Shown here: positions 9,336 to 17,971 of the stretch, piece by piece
Layout: each line of letters begins with the position of its first letter
Position numbering within the stretch: position 1 is the first letter of the stretch
Origin: Planctomycetota bacterium
GTDB taxonomy: Bacteria; Planctomycetota; UBA1135; UBA2386
Assembly (NCBI GenBank): GCA_027621295.1
Contig: JAQCBR010000001.1
Location: 1-64,000 of the forward strand
DNA length: 64,000 bases
Direction of reading: 5' to 3'
The notes under the pieces: model-generated
What the model was told of the DNA's origin: nothing
The model's input: the letters and a program-made list of their open reading frames with translations, nothing else
Databases searched by the model: none
Made by a program: the position numbers and the translations under genes

Positions 9336-9563
9336 ATGACCGCCCAACTAGCGTTCCTCCCCGGGCCGACCGAGCTCTGGGTCATCCTGATCATCGCCCT
9401 CCTGCTGTTCGGCGGCTCGAAGCTGCCGAGCCTCGCCCGGTCGATGGGGTCGAGCGTGACCGAGTTCAAGAAGGGGCTGAAGGGTGAAGCGGACCCCGGT
9501 TCCAGCAAGCCGAAGGTCGGGTCTGGATCCGATGACGGGGCCCCGGCGAAAGGCGACGGGTGA
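9336..9563 (+). CDS. tatA: Sec-independent translocase subunit TatA/E
   Basis: This 75-residue protein has a short periplasmic N-terminus, one membrane helix (about 12-27, LWVILIIALLLFGGSKLP) with the conserved FG hinge, an amphipathic helix (LPSLARSMGSSVTEFKKGLKG) and a charged, disordered tail. TatA oligomers form the pore for folded proteins bound to TatBC. No tatC is in the window. The ATG at 9336 gives the usual short N-terminus; a GTG at 9282 would add 18 arginine-rich residues and is unlikely. The stop overlaps the GTG of the next gene by four bases. Confidence 0.88.
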   Translation: MTAQLAFLPGPTELWVILIIALLLFGGSKLPSLARSMGSSVTEFKKGLKGEADPGSSKPKVGSGSDDGAPAKGDG

Positions 9564-10579
9564 CCTCGTCCAGCGAAACCGTCGACGGCCCTGACGCCGC
9601 TCCGCTCGATGGAGCACTGACCGAGCTCTTCGGTCCCGTCCAAGCCCAGCTCGACCAGGTCCAGCGTGAGCTCGTGGGCGATCTCGCCCCGGGTGAGCGT
9701 GACCTCGAGCCTCTCGTGGACCTCGCCGTCAGCTTCCGCGGCAAGCAGCTCCGTCCAGCGATGGTCTGCCTGTCGGGTCTCGCGGTGGGATCGATCGGGC
9801 CCGATCACGTGCACGTCGGCAAGGTCGTCGAGCTGCTCCACACCGCGACGCTCGTCCACGACGACGTTCTCGACGGGGCGAAGCTTCGGCGTCGGCAGAC
9901 CACTGTCAACGCGGCCTACGGCACCGAGGTCCCGGTGCTGCTCGGCGACTACATCTACGCCCGAGCGTTCCACATGGCGGTGACGATGGCGGATCCGACC
10001 TGCAGTCGGGTCCTGTCGGAGGCGGTGCGTCAGATCTGTCAGGGTGAGATCACCCAGATCCTCCACCGGTTCGACTTCGAGTGGGACGAAGAGCGCTACT
10101 TCCGGGTGATCGCTGACAAGACCGCGTGCCTCTATGCGGTGTCCTGCCAGCTGGGGGCCCACTACGCCGGCGGCAGCCTGGAACAGTGCGCCGCACTCCA
10201 CACCTATGGCATGGAGATCGGCATCGCGTTCCAGATCATCGACGACTGTCTCGATCTGGGGGGCGATGAGGCCGTGGTCGGCAAGTCGCTAGGCACCGAT
10301 CTCTCGAAGGGCAAGCTCACGCTGCCGCTCCTCTGGCTGATGCGCGATCCCGAGCGGCGGGCAGCGCTCCGGGCCCTGATGCAGCGGGAAGGCACCGAGC
10401 CGGAACTCCTGGGCGCGCTGCGCGATGAGTTCCCGCTCGACGAGGCGCTGGCCTACTCGTCCGCCGTCGCGCGCCAGCGCGTCGAGGTCGCGCGGCGCGC
10501 GCTGGACGGCTTGCCTCCGTCGTCTGCCGTGGAGTCCCTCGATCGGATCGCGGGCTACGTCCTCGAGCGGAGCCTCTGA
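9560..10579 (+). CDS. Long-chain polyprenyl diphosphate synthase
   Basis: A trans-prenyltransferase that condenses isopentenyl diphosphate units onto an allylic starter, giving the side chain of respiratory quinones. The 339-residue protein has both aspartate-rich motifs, DDVLD at 101-105 (with the following RRRQ) and DDCLD at 228-232, and the early GKQLRP substrate motif at 61-66. Small or hydrophobic residues before the first motif fit a long-chain (heptaprenyl to nonaprenyl) product, but chain length cannot be read reliably. The GTG start overlaps the tatA stop (GTGA), implying coupled translation. Confidence 0.88.
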   Translation: MTSSSETVDGPDAAPLDGALTELFGPVQAQLDQVQRELVGDLAPGERDLEPLVDLAVSFRGKQLRPAMVCLSGLAVGSIGPDHVHVGKVVELLHTATLVHDDVLDGAKLRRRQTTVNAAYGTEVPVLLGDYIYARAFHMAVTMADPTCSRVLSEAVRQICQGEITQILHRFDFEWDEERYFRVIADKTACLYAVSCQLGAHYAGGSLEQCAALHTYGMEIGIAFQIIDDCLDLGGDEAVVGKSLGTDLSKGKLTLPLLWLMRDPERRAALRALMQREGTEPELLGALRDEFPLDEALAYSSAVARQRVEVARRALDGLPPSSAVESLDRIAGYVLERSL

Positions 10580-10591
10580 CGAGCGCGGCGG

Positions 10592-11437
10592 ATGGCTCGG
10601 AACCTGCCCGCGTTCGACCTTCCCCGCCCTGCATCCGCGGTCCAGGCGCTGATCGCCGCGAACATCGCGGTGATGCTGGCGTCCGCGATGGTGGGGCCGC
10701 ACGTGTTCGGCGGTTCGCTCGCGGACTTCCTCGGCCTGTCCTGGGATGGGCTGTTCGGTGGCTACGGCCTCGGGGTCGTCCGGCTCGTCACCTACCAGTT
10801 CACGCACGGGGGGCTCATGCACCTCGTGTTCAACATGATCGTGCTGTACTTCTTCAGCCGGATCGTGTTGAGCGACACGGGGGATCGAGGGCTCGTCCAC
10901 CTGTACATCGTCGGCGGGCTGCTCGGTGGGGTCTGCCAGCTGCTGCTCGGCGCGGCCGCCGGGCTTTCCGACCAGATGCTCGTGCTCGGGGCGAGCGGCG
11001 CGGTCTACGCGATCATGGTCTACGGAGCTTGCCTCGCGCCGCGGCAGACCGTGCTGCTGTTCTTCGTGTTCCCGATCGAGCTGCGCTGGCTGGTGATCTT
11101 CCTGGTGCTGGCCGGCGTCTACGCGTCCTTCCAGACCCTGCACGGCGTTGCGGGTGGCACCGCCGACGCGGCCCACCTCGGCGGTGCGCTGTGGGGCTTT
11201 CTCGCGTTCCGGAGGATGCGGGGCTACTACCTCGGTCTCGGGCATCGCGGAGCTCCTCTGTGGCCCTGGCTCGCGCGTTTCCGCGCGGCGCGCGTCGCCC
11301 AGAACCGCGCGGCGCTGCAGGCCGAGCTGGACCGCCTCCTCGAGAAGGTCCACCAGCAGGGCATGGGGTCGCTCACCAGCGACGAGCGGCGATCGCTCGA
11401 GCGGGCGAGCCGCGACCTCCATTCGAAGGGGCGTTGA
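10592..11437 (+). CDS. Rhomboid family intramembrane serine protease
   Basis: The 281-residue membrane protein has six or more predicted helices and a complete rhomboid active site: H77 and N81 in HLVFN (oxyanion side chains), nucleophile S135 in GASGAVYA and H195 in AHLGGALWGF. It should cleave transmembrane substrates at the inner membrane. The C-terminal 60 residues are cytoplasmic, basic and end in a helix (LDRLLEKVHQQGMGSLTSDERR), a tail seen in many planctomycete and proteobacterial rhomboids. It starts 13 bases after the polyprenyl synthase gene. Confidence 0.87.
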   Translation: MARNLPAFDLPRPASAVQALIAANIAVMLASAMVGPHVFGGSLADFLGLSWDGLFGGYGLGVVRLVTYQFTHGGLMHLVFNMIVLYFFSRIVLSDTGDRGLVHLYIVGGLLGGVCQLLLGAAAGLSDQMLVLGASGAVYAIMVYGACLAPRQTVLLFFVFPIELRWLVIFLVLAGVYASFQTLHGVAGGTADAAHLGGALWGFLAFRRMRGYYLGLGHRGAPLWPWLARFRAARVAQNRAALQAELDRLLEKVHQQGMGSLTSDERRSLERASRDLHSKGR

Positions 11438-11564
11438 CGGGCCGCCGCCCGGGCCTGCGGCCTCCGCGCGAGTCTCGATCCGACGACTGGGGGGGCTAAG
11501 ATCGACGCCGGTCGCTGCGCCCTCCCCCGGCGCGGCCACAGGGCCCTGCCCCGACCGCAACGCC

Positions 11565-13697
11565 ATGATCTCCAAGCGGCTCCTGTCCATCTTCCTGCTC
11601 GCCGCGGCCTGCGCCGCGGGGCGAGACGCATCCGCACAGAAGGTCACTTCCGACGAGTTCTCGCGGACCGTCGACGAGACCATCCGGCTGGGCGACGAGA
11701 AGCGCACGGACAAGGCGCTGCGCGAGAACCCGATCCATGCGGTCGGCCACTTCCGCGCGCTGGTCCTGGCCGCGAAGAAGGACCCCGCTGTCGACAACGC
11801 GGCCGAGCGCGAGGCGCTGCGCGCTTCGTGGGAGCGGGTCTTCGAGGGCCGGACCCTGGAGCTGCTGGGGCGCTGGCTGGAGACGGCGGACTCCTCGATC
11901 CTGCGGAGCTACGACCAGGGCCAGTCGGCCCTCGCGAAGGCCTACGGGGAGCTCAACCGGCTGACCGCGGCCAAGGAGCCTGACCGGAAGTCCTACGAGA
12001 CCCTCCGCGACTCGCTGATGAAGATCGCCGAACTCTTCGAGGGCATCGGCGACCCCCTCGATGCGGCGGACGCGTGGGGCGTGATCGCGCGCGTCTACTC
12101 GATCATCCCCGACCGGAGCCTCGCCGATCAGCGGGAAGGGATCTATGCGATCGAGCGGTTCATGGATCTGCGCGAGCAGTGGCAGTGGACGAAGGACGTC
12201 TACTTCCAGCAGAACCAGAACTGGATGAAGGCGGAGAAGGAGCGGCTCAAGGAGGCGCAGGCCGAGGCCGACAAGCGCAAGGCCGAGGGCTACGACGGTC
12301 CGATGAAGGGGGTCGACTCGTTCCTGATGCCCGACGCGGAAGCGACCGAAGTGGTCAGCGACCTCGCGTTCCACGTGCTGAAGGAGCCCAAACTCGACCT
12401 CTGTCCGCAGGGTGGCCCGATCCCGATGGCCTGGCCAGCGGTCACCGTGATCCAGTCGGGCCCGGCCTCGTTCCAGTGGTTCAAGGGTGCTGACATCTAC
12501 CTCGTGCGGCCCGGCGCGACCGACTTCGGCGTGACGCTCGTCGGCAACGAGACGGACCTGTCGAAGAACCCGTTCACCGAGGTCGACTCCGGCAACAAGC
12601 TGAAGAAGCCCGGGATGTTCGCGCTCGATGCCGAAGGCAACCGTCGCTACGCGATGTGGTTCTTCACCGGCGGGAGCCAGGAGCCCTACATGGGCGTCAA
12701 CCAGAACCTCGAGCCGACGCGGGACTCCGCGGTCGTCTACTACAAGAGCGCGTCCGTCTGGACCGCAGAGGTCGACGGGCAGGAGATCCAGTTCTTCGAC
12801 GACAACACGAATGGGCTGCTCTTCGAGGAGGACCCGTTCGCCTATGGCCTCAAGGATCGCAATCTCGGCGCCGGCCCCGACGAGGAGATCCCGGTCCCTG
12901 CGTTCGACTCGGTCCAGATCGGCAAGGCGACGATGCAGCCGTTCAGCGAGTGGATGCAGATCGGCGACGGCTGGTACCACGTCCGCGGGAAGGAGGACGG
13001 CGCCAAGGTCGGCTTCCGTCGCGCGAACCCGGAGTACCTGCAGACCGGCACGCTGAAGCTCGACTGGAAGGGCTCGAAGGCGACGCAGCCGGCTGTGCTG
13101 ATCGTGCAGGGGCGCGGCGACTTCCGCGGCGCTCGCTTCAATCTGGCGGGGGGCAAGCCGTTGACCGTGCCTGCCGGCGAGTACGAGCTGATGTTCGGGC
13201 GGATCGAGTCCGGCAAGGGCGCGAAGCTGATGACGGCGAACATCTTCCCGGGCATGTCCGAGAAGGTTCTCGTCGAGCCCGGCAAGGAGGCTTCGATCGT
13301 CCTCGGCGATGACATCCGGCTCGACTTCACGAAGAAGGGGGCGGACGGCACCGTGACCATCGATGCGGTGACGATCCGGGTGCGAGGTGGTGCCGGCGAG
13401 ATCTACACGCACATCAACGGCGCGGCTCCGGCCCCCGTAGTCTTCGTCGCGCGCGGTGAAGACGGGAAGGGCGCCCGCGAGGTCGGCGAGTTCCAGAGCA
13501 TCCGTGACCCGGAGACCCTGAACCAGGTCTCGATCAAGCACAGCAGCACGCTGTCGAGCCACGTCGGCTTCTATCCGATCCCGAAGGGATCCCGCGGCGA
13601 GACGGCCCTGGAGGTCCAGGTCCCGGACGGCTACTTCGTCGGGCTCGCCGAGAAGAAGAACAAGCTCTTCGGCAAGCTCGAGGCGATCTACCGCTAG
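11565..13697 (+). CDS. Large exported protein of unknown function
   Basis: I do not recognise this 710-residue protein. The first 25 residues (MISKRLLSIFLLAAACAAG ... ASAQ) are a signal peptide with a likely Ala-X-Ala cleavage site. A Cys in the hydrophobic stretch could alternatively be a lipobox. Residues 25-230 are helical and charged and include TPR-like segments (LDAADAWGVIARVYSIIPD) and a Lys/Glu-rich coiled stretch (KAEKERLKEAQAEADKRKAEG). Residues 250-710 look beta-rich, with acidic loops such as FFDDNTNGLLFEEDPF that could bind calcium. The ATG at 11565 is chosen for the signal peptide; a TAAGAT element lies at 11497-11502. It lies between the rhomboid protease and serS, with no operon partner. 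Confidence 0.7.
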   Translation: MISKRLLSIFLLAAACAAGRDASAQKVTSDEFSRTVDETIRLGDEKRTDKALRENPIHAVGHFRALVLAAKKDPAVDNAAEREALRASWERVFEGRTLELLGRWLETADSSILRSYDQGQSALAKAYGELNRLTAAKEPDRKSYETLRDSLMKIAELFEGIGDPLDAADAWGVIARVYSIIPDRSLADQREGIYAIERFMDLREQWQWTKDVYFQQNQNWMKAEKERLKEAQAEADKRKAEGYDGPMKGVDSFLMPDAEATEVVSDLAFHVLKEPKLDLCPQGGPIPMAWPAVTVIQSGPASFQWFKGADIYLVRPGATDFGVTLVGNETDLSKNPFTEVDSGNKLKKPGMFALDAEGNRRYAMWFFTGGSQEPYMGVNQNLEPTRDSAVVYYKSASVWTAEVDGQEIQFFDDNTNGLLFEEDPFAYGLKDRNLGAGPDEEIPVPAFDSVQIGKATMQPFSEWMQIGDGWYHVRGKEDGAKVGFRRANPEYLQTGTLKLDWKGSKATQPAVLIVQGRGDFRGARFNLAGGKPLTVPAGEYELMFGRIESGKGAKLMTANIFPGMSEKVLVEPGKEASIVLGDDIRLDFTKKGADGTVTIDAVTIRVRGGAGEIYTHINGAAPAPVVFVARGEDGKGAREVGEFQSIRDPETLNQVSIKHSSTLSSHVGFYPIPKGSRGETALEVQVPDGYFVGLAEKKNKLFGKLEAIYR

Positions 13698-13789
13698 CAG
13701 CAGCGCGCGTCCCCGGTGTAGGACGGCGCTCGTCCGCGTCCGGCGTCCTCCGTTCCGCCCCCGTATCGAACCCCTCCCGACTCCCTATC

Positions 13790-15064
13790 GTGCTCGACAT
13801 CAAGGTCCTCCGCGACGATCCGGAGCGCGCCCGCCAGGGTGCGCTGAAGAAGCACTTCCCGGCCCGTGCCGATGCCGTGGACCGCGCGCTCGCGGTCGAC
13901 GCCGAGCTGCGCGCGCTGATCCCCGTGCTCGACGGGATGCGCGCCGAGCAGAAGCAGGCTTCCAAGCGGATCGGCGCGCTCGCTCCGGCGGAGCGGGAGT
14001 CGTTCCTCGCCGAGCAGAAAGCGAAGAAGGTCGAGCTGCAGAAGCTCGAGCAGAAGGAGAGGGAGCTCCAGGACGGTCTCAGGGAGGCTCTGCTGCAGGT
14101 GCCCCAGGTCCCGGACCCGGAGGTGCCCGACGGCAAGGACGACGCGGCGAACCTCGAGGTGCGTCGGATCGGCGAGCCGCCGGTCTTCGACTTCGAACCG
14201 CTCGCGCACGACGACCTCGCGGTGTCGCGGGGTTGGCTCGACGTCGAGCGCGCCGCGCAGATGGCGGGCAGCCGCAACTACCTCCTGTTCGGTGATCTCG
14301 CGCTGCTCCAGGACGCGGTCCTCCGCTTCGCGGTCGACCACATGGTCGGGAAGGGGTTCACCGCCGTCGATCCACCGCTCCTCGTGCGCGACGAGGTGAT
14401 GACCGGCACCGGGTTCTTCCCCGGGGGCGAGGAGCAGACCTACCGGGTGCTGGAGGACGGCCTGAACCTGATCGGCACGGCCGAGGTCCCGGTGACGTCG
14501 ATCCACGCCGGCGAGATCCTCGACGAGGCGACGCTGCCCCGGCGCTACGTGTCGCGCTCGATGTGCTTCCGTCGGGAGGCTGGCACCTACGGGAAGGACA
14601 CGAAGGGGCTCTACCGCGTCCACCAGTTCCAGAAGGTCGAGCAGGTGGTCGTGGACGCGGCGGACGAATCGAAGAGCCGCGCACACCACGAGGACATCGT
14701 CCGGAACTCCGAGGAGGTCCTCGCCGCCCTCCAGCTGCCCTACCGGGTGGTCGCCGTCTGTGGCGGCGACCTCGGTGTCCCGCAGGCGTTCAAGTACGAC
14801 ATCGAGTGCTGGATGCCGTCGCGCAACGCATACGGCGAGACGCACTCAGCGTCGCGCTTCTACGACTACCAGGCACGGCGCCTGAAGATGCGCTATCGGA
14901 CCACGGAAGGGCGCAAGGTCATCCACTGCCACACGCTGAACAACACCGTGCTGGCGAGCCCGCGCATCCTCATCCCGTTCGTCGAGGTCCACCAGACGGC
15001 CGATCGTCGCGTCCGCATCCCGGAGGCGCTCCGGCCCTACCTCGGCGGCCGCGAGCTTCTCTGA
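13790..15064 (+). CDS. serS: Seryl-tRNA synthetase
   Basis: A class II aminoacyl-tRNA synthetase of 424 residues that charges tRNA-Ser. The N-terminal tRNA-binding coiled coil spans about 30-110 (AEQKQASKRIGALAPAERES onward). The catalytic core shows the TAEVPVTS serine-binding motif, motif 2 (RSMCFRREAGTYGKDTKGLYR) and motif 3 (NNTVLASPRILIPFVEVHQ). The family phrase before motif 3 reads ETHSASRFYDYQARRLKMRYR, with SASRFYDYQ in place of the commoner SCSNFEDFQ. Translation starts at a GTG. It converges on gspJ, 42 bp away. Confidence 0.95.
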   Translation: MLDIKVLRDDPERARQGALKKHFPARADAVDRALAVDAELRALIPVLDGMRAEQKQASKRIGALAPAERESFLAEQKAKKVELQKLEQKERELQDGLREALLQVPQVPDPEVPDGKDDAANLEVRRIGEPPVFDFEPLAHDDLAVSRGWLDVERAAQMAGSRNYLLFGDLALLQDAVLRFAVDHMVGKGFTAVDPPLLVRDEVMTGTGFFPGGEEQTYRVLEDGLNLIGTAEVPVTSIHAGEILDEATLPRRYVSRSMCFRREAGTYGKDTKGLYRVHQFQKVEQVVVDAADESKSRAHHEDIVRNSEEVLAALQLPYRVVAVCGGDLGVPQAFKYDIECWMPSRNAYGETHSASRFYDYQARRLKMRYRTTEGRKVIHCHTLNNTVLASPRILIPFVEVHQTADRRVRIPEALRPYLGGRELL

Positions 15065-15075
15065 TGCTCCGGATG

Positions 15076-15088
15076 CGGGGCGGCCCCG
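15076..15088. terminator. Small hairpin between convergent serS and gspJ
   Basis: CGGGG (15076-15080) pairs with CCCCG (15084-15088) around a 3-base loop, inside the 42-bp gap between convergent stops. It is short, so it is only a weak candidate for a shared terminator. Confidence 0.3.
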
Positions 15089-15106
15089 TGTTGCGGCGCT
15101 GAAGGA

Positions 15107-16174
15107 TCAGTTCCCTCGGCCGCCGCCGCCGCCGCCGCCGCCGAGACCGCCCGGGAATCCGCCGTTGCCGCCGAACAGTCCGCCCGCTCCGCCACGGAGC
15201 AGATCGCGGAAGTCGATGGGTGGCCGCGAGGGGTTGCCGGGGCTGGGAGCGGCGCGATTCCCGCCCTGGTTGCCGGCGCCTCTCGCGTCTCCGCCGCGCG
15301 TCGAGACCTCACCGAGGTCCGGGAGCTTTGCGCCACCCGCGCCCGGTCCGCCGCCTGCGGCTCCGCCTCCGCCGCCGCCGGCACCTTCTGCGGCCGCGGC
15401 TTCGGGCGCGCGGGGCGCGGTCGGGATCATCGCGACTCCCGCCTGCAGGATGTCGACGTAGCGTGGGTCGAGCGTGATGTGCCGGACGTAGGTCTTCAGC
15501 GTCTGCTCGTACTCCTCGACCTCGGTGCCGACGATCTCGTTCCGGTTGCCGATCCTGCGGTGGAGCGTGAACTCGATCTTGATGCGGCGCGGCAGGCGGC
15601 CGTCCTGACTCGAATCCCAGTCCTGGAAGGGCTCGGCCTCGTAGCCGAGCGTCTCGTAGTAGGTGATGTCGAAGCTCTTCAGTCGGTCCGTGACCAGCTG
15701 GAAGCGACCGCCCGACATCAGGTTGTCGTCGACGAGCGGATCCTCGCGGCGCCACAGCTCGAGAAGTCCCGGCTGCTCGGGGTTGGGCTTGAGCCAGTAG
15801 CCGACCTCGCAGAGGCCGGGGAACGACAGGTCGGTCTTCGTCCCGACCACGCCGCCGACCGCGTCCGTGCTGGTCAGCAGGTCGATCCGGTCCGCCGGGT
15901 TGCCGCCGATGTCGCTGTCGCGTCCGCGCAGCACGGCGTTCCGCTTGACGTTGTAGTGCCAGATTCCCTGGATGTCGCGCTCGAGCAGCGCGAGCACCCG
16001 CTGGCCGGCCTCGGTCGAGGAGGTGAGATTGTCGATCTCGTAGTGCGTGCGGAGAGTGCCGACGAACGCGCTGGTGACCGCGACCATCGCCATCGAGGCG
16101 ATCATCACGGCGAGGAGGATCTCGACGAGCGTGAACCCGTCCTGGCGGGAGTACGTGCTCTGTTCTGCGTTCAT
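15107..16174 (-). CDS. gspJ: Type II secretion minor pseudopilin GspJ with glycine-rich tail
   Basis: The N-terminus carries a prepilin peptidase site followed by the hydrophobic assembly helix (DGFTLVEILLAVMIASMAMV, about 12-31). The conserved Glu sits five residues after the cleavage point. The body (about 40-260) contains the GspJ-like YYETLGYEAEPFQDWDSSQ and RRIKIEFTLHRR strands. The last 90 residues are unusual: low-complexity Gly/Ala/Pro, ending in a run of eight glycines. The 355-residue total is well above the roughly 200 of enterobacterial GspJ. The minor pseudopilins form the tip of the pseudopilus. Its ATG overlaps the gspI stop by four bases. GspJ was preferred over another minor pseudopilin because of gene order and length. 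Confidence 0.78.
   Translation of the reverse strand: MNAEQSTYSRQDGFTLVEILLAVMIASMAMVAVTSAFVGTLRTHYEIDNLTSSTEAGQRVLALLERDIQGIWHYNVKRNAVLRGRDSDIGGNPADRIDLLTSTDAVGGVVGTKTDLSFPGLCEVGYWLKPNPEQPGLLELWRREDPLVDDNLMSGGRFQLVTDRLKSFDITYYETLGYEAEPFQDWDSSQDGRLPRRIKIEFTLHRRIGNRNEIVGTEVEEYEQTLKTYVRHITLDPRYVDILQAGVAMIPTAPRAPEAAAAEGAGGGGGGAAGGGPGAGGAKLPDLGEVSTRGGDARGAGNQGGNRAAPSPGNPSRPPIDFRDLLRGGAGGLFGGNGGFPGGLGGGGGGGGRGN
15120..15143. repeat. (CCG)8 trinucleotide tract in gspJ
   Basis: Eight consecutive CCG units on the plus strand encode the eight-glycine run near the GspJ C-terminus. Changes in unit number would alter tail length without shifting frame. Confidence 0.8.
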
Positions 16175-16884
16175 CGGGAGCTCCCGGACAGCGGATCTCC
16201 TGCGGAGCCGCCAGTGCCTGAAGTGCCGCCGCGCTGCCGCGCGACGATCTCGGCCAGCTCTGGGGTCAGCCCCTCGATGGCCATCGTCGATGCCTTTGCC
16301 TTGAGGATGAAGTGCGACTCGATCGGCTGCGAGTCGTCGCCCGGCCGGATGTTGGGGTAGAGGATCATCACCGCGACGTCCTCGAAGACGTCCTCGGCGG
16401 GGATGCGCTCCTCTTCCTCCTCGTCGCGCTGGAAGTCCTCGTATTCGATCATCGACATGCCCATCGACTGGGCACGCCGCAGGTTGTCGCGCTCGCGCTG
16501 CCACGCGAGTCGGTCGGTGCTCGACGTCGCCCCGACCGGCATCGACATGTCGACGGTGTCGGCGATCTCCGACTCGGCGTCCTGGATGGCCGCCTCGCCG
16601 ATCAGGAACTGGTAGCGGAAGCCTGGGTAACCCTGCACCTCGAGCTGCTGTCGGCTCTCCGGGGGGACTTCGCGGGCTCCGGCGAGGAGCTCCGACAGAT
16701 ACTGCTCGGCCAGCTCGCGCGCGATCCGCTGGTTCCGCGCCTCCGCTGCGTCGACGAGCGCGGTCGAACGCATCGACAGGAACTGCAGCACGACGATCGA
16801 GAGGAGGACCATCGCGACGAGCGCCTCGATCAGCGTGAAGCCCCGCTCCTCGGGGCCCGGCCGTGGCTGCGCGTGTGCACGCAT
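16171..16884 (-). CDS. gspI: Type II secretion minor pseudopilin GspI
   Basis: A prepilin signal GFTLIEALVAMVLLSIVVLQF (about residues 15-35) is followed by a helix that continues into AEARNQRIARELAEQYLSELL. That is the MEARN-like pattern that marks GspI/PulI proteins, where variants of 'A..R' and 'A...a..l...' recur. At 237 residues it is about twice the usual length: the C-terminal half is acidic (RDEEEEERIPAEDVFED at about 137-153) and then contains the strand VAVMILYPNIRPGDD. It is processed by the prepilin peptidase and assembles with GspJ and GspK at the pseudopilus tip; no gspK is present here. It lies two bases after gspH and overlaps gspJ. Confidence 0.72.
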   Translation of the reverse strand: MRAHAQPRPGPEERGFTLIEALVAMVLLSIVVLQFLSMRSTALVDAAEARNQRIARELAEQYLSELLAGAREVPPESRQQLEVQGYPGFRYQFLIGEAAIQDAESEIADTVDMSMPVGATSSTDRLAWQRERDNLRRAQSMGMSMIEYEDFQRDEEEEERIPAEDVFEDVAVMILYPNIRPGDDSQPIESHFILKAKASTMAIEGLTPELAEIVARQRGGTSGTGGSAGDPLSGSSR

Positions 16885-16886
16885 CG

Positions 16887-17462
16887 TCAGAACGCGGCCT
16901 CCGTGGTCTCGCCGAACCGTGCGGCGACGCCGTCGTTGCCCTTGACCAGCCGGGCCTTCCGGTCGAGGCCGCGGACCTGGATCGTCCAGACCATGTCCTT
17001 CAGCGCCTCCGAGCGCATGCCGAGCGCGATGATCTGGTCGGCGGTGAAGCCCTGGTGATCGATCACCACGGTCACTCGGCCCGAGGAATACACGGTTCCG
17101 CCGACCGGCTCGTAGCTCAGGAAGCGGGCTCGGTCATCCAGCGGTGTCCAGCCGAGAGCAGCCTCCTCGAACGCACGCTCGTCCTGTTCGATGGAGACGC
17201 GCATCTCGGCCGGGAGGATCCGGCGGTAGCGGTGCTTCTCGAGATCGAGCTCGACCTTGTAGGTCTTGCCCTGCAGCTGGGCCTCCGAGCGGAGGAACTC
17301 GATCTCGGACATCAGCCGCTGGGACTCCGAGTCGAGGACCGTCGACGGCACGATAGCGCCGATGTTGCTCAGCACGAGCTGGCCGACGATCGCGAGGATC
17401 GTCACGACGACCATGATCTCGATCAGCGTGAACCCGGATTCCTGTCGGGTAGGGCTGCGCAT
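16887..17462 (-). CDS. gspH: Type II secretion pseudopilin GspH
   Basis: The 191-residue protein begins with a short basic leader and the class III signal SGFTLIEIMVVVTILAIVGQLVLS (about 9-32). A GspH/FimT-like C-terminal domain follows, with alternating strands such as TYKVELDLEKHRYRRILP. The ATG at 17462 is chosen because it places the cleavage site nine residues in; the frame stays open upstream through gspG-shadow sequence. GspH sits below the tip complex of the pseudopilus. It follows gspG after about 80 bases in the same orientation. Confidence 0.75.
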   Translation of the reverse strand: MRSPTRQESGFTLIEIMVVVTILAIVGQLVLSNIGAIVPSTVLDSESQRLMSEIEFLRSEAQLQGKTYKVELDLEKHRYRRILPAEMRVSIEQDERAFEEAALGWTPLDDRARFLSYEPVGGTVYSSGRVTVVIDHQGFTADQIIALGMRSEALKDMVWTIQVRGLDRKARLVKGNDGVAARFGETTEAAF

Positions 17463-17545
17463 CGGATCTCGAGAGAGGGTCGTCGACTCGGGGTTCGTTC
17501 CGCGTCTGGCCGACGGGGTCCGCTGGCCCCGGGCGCGCGGTCGGG

Positions 17546-17971
17546 TCAGTTGTCGCCGCGCGGCGGGTAGACGATGTCGTCCTCGTCGCCCTCGATGCCG
17601 TTCGGGCCGTAGCTGATGACCTCGAACCGGAGGCGGCCCTCGGTCTGTCGGATCTCGTAGGGAGTGTCCCACGGATCCTTCTGCGGCTGACCGCCCTCGA
17701 TGTAGGGGTTGCCGGTGCTGTCGGGCTCCAGCAGGTCGTCCCAGGTGGGAACCTTGGAGTTCCGCGTCGCGTAGATCCGGGCGGTGCCGTGGATCGCGTT
17801 GGTGTCGGCCTTCGCCTTGTCGAGGCGGGCCTGCTCGCCGTAGCCGATGACGTTCGGGACGACGAGGGTCGCGAGGAGGCCGATGATGACGACCACGACC
17901 ATGATCTCGACCAGGGTGAAGCCGCGTTCGCGGCAGGCGGAGGTCACGGTGGTGCGGGCGTTCTGGGTCAT
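17546..17971 (-). CDS. gspG: Type II secretion major pseudopilin GspG
   Basis: At 141 residues it matches the major pseudopilin. It has a prepilin leader of about 16 residues, then GFTLVEIMVVVVIIGLLATLVVPNVIG with the Glu+5, then KADTNAIHGTARIYATRNSKVPTWDDLLEP. The C-terminal calcium-binding loop reads KDPWDTPYEIRQ ... ISYGPNGIEGDEDDI, where the conserved aspartates coordinate Ca2+ in known GspG structures. It forms the shaft of the pseudopilus. It is separated from gspF by a 306-bp gap, which may allow expression at a higher level than gspDEF. Confidence 0.92.
   Translation of the reverse strand: MTQNARTTVTSACRERGFTLVEIMVVVVIIGLLATLVVPNVIGYGEQARLDKAKADTNAIHGTARIYATRNSKVPTWDDLLEPDSTGNPYIEGGQPQKDPWDTPYEIRQTEGRLRFEVISYGPNGIEGDEDDIVYPPRGDN

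Noticed and set aside
10592..11437. Rhombosortase rather than ordinary rhomboid
   Set aside because: The length, cytoplasmic tail and lack of any GlyGly-CTERM candidate nearby fit a general rhomboid protease.
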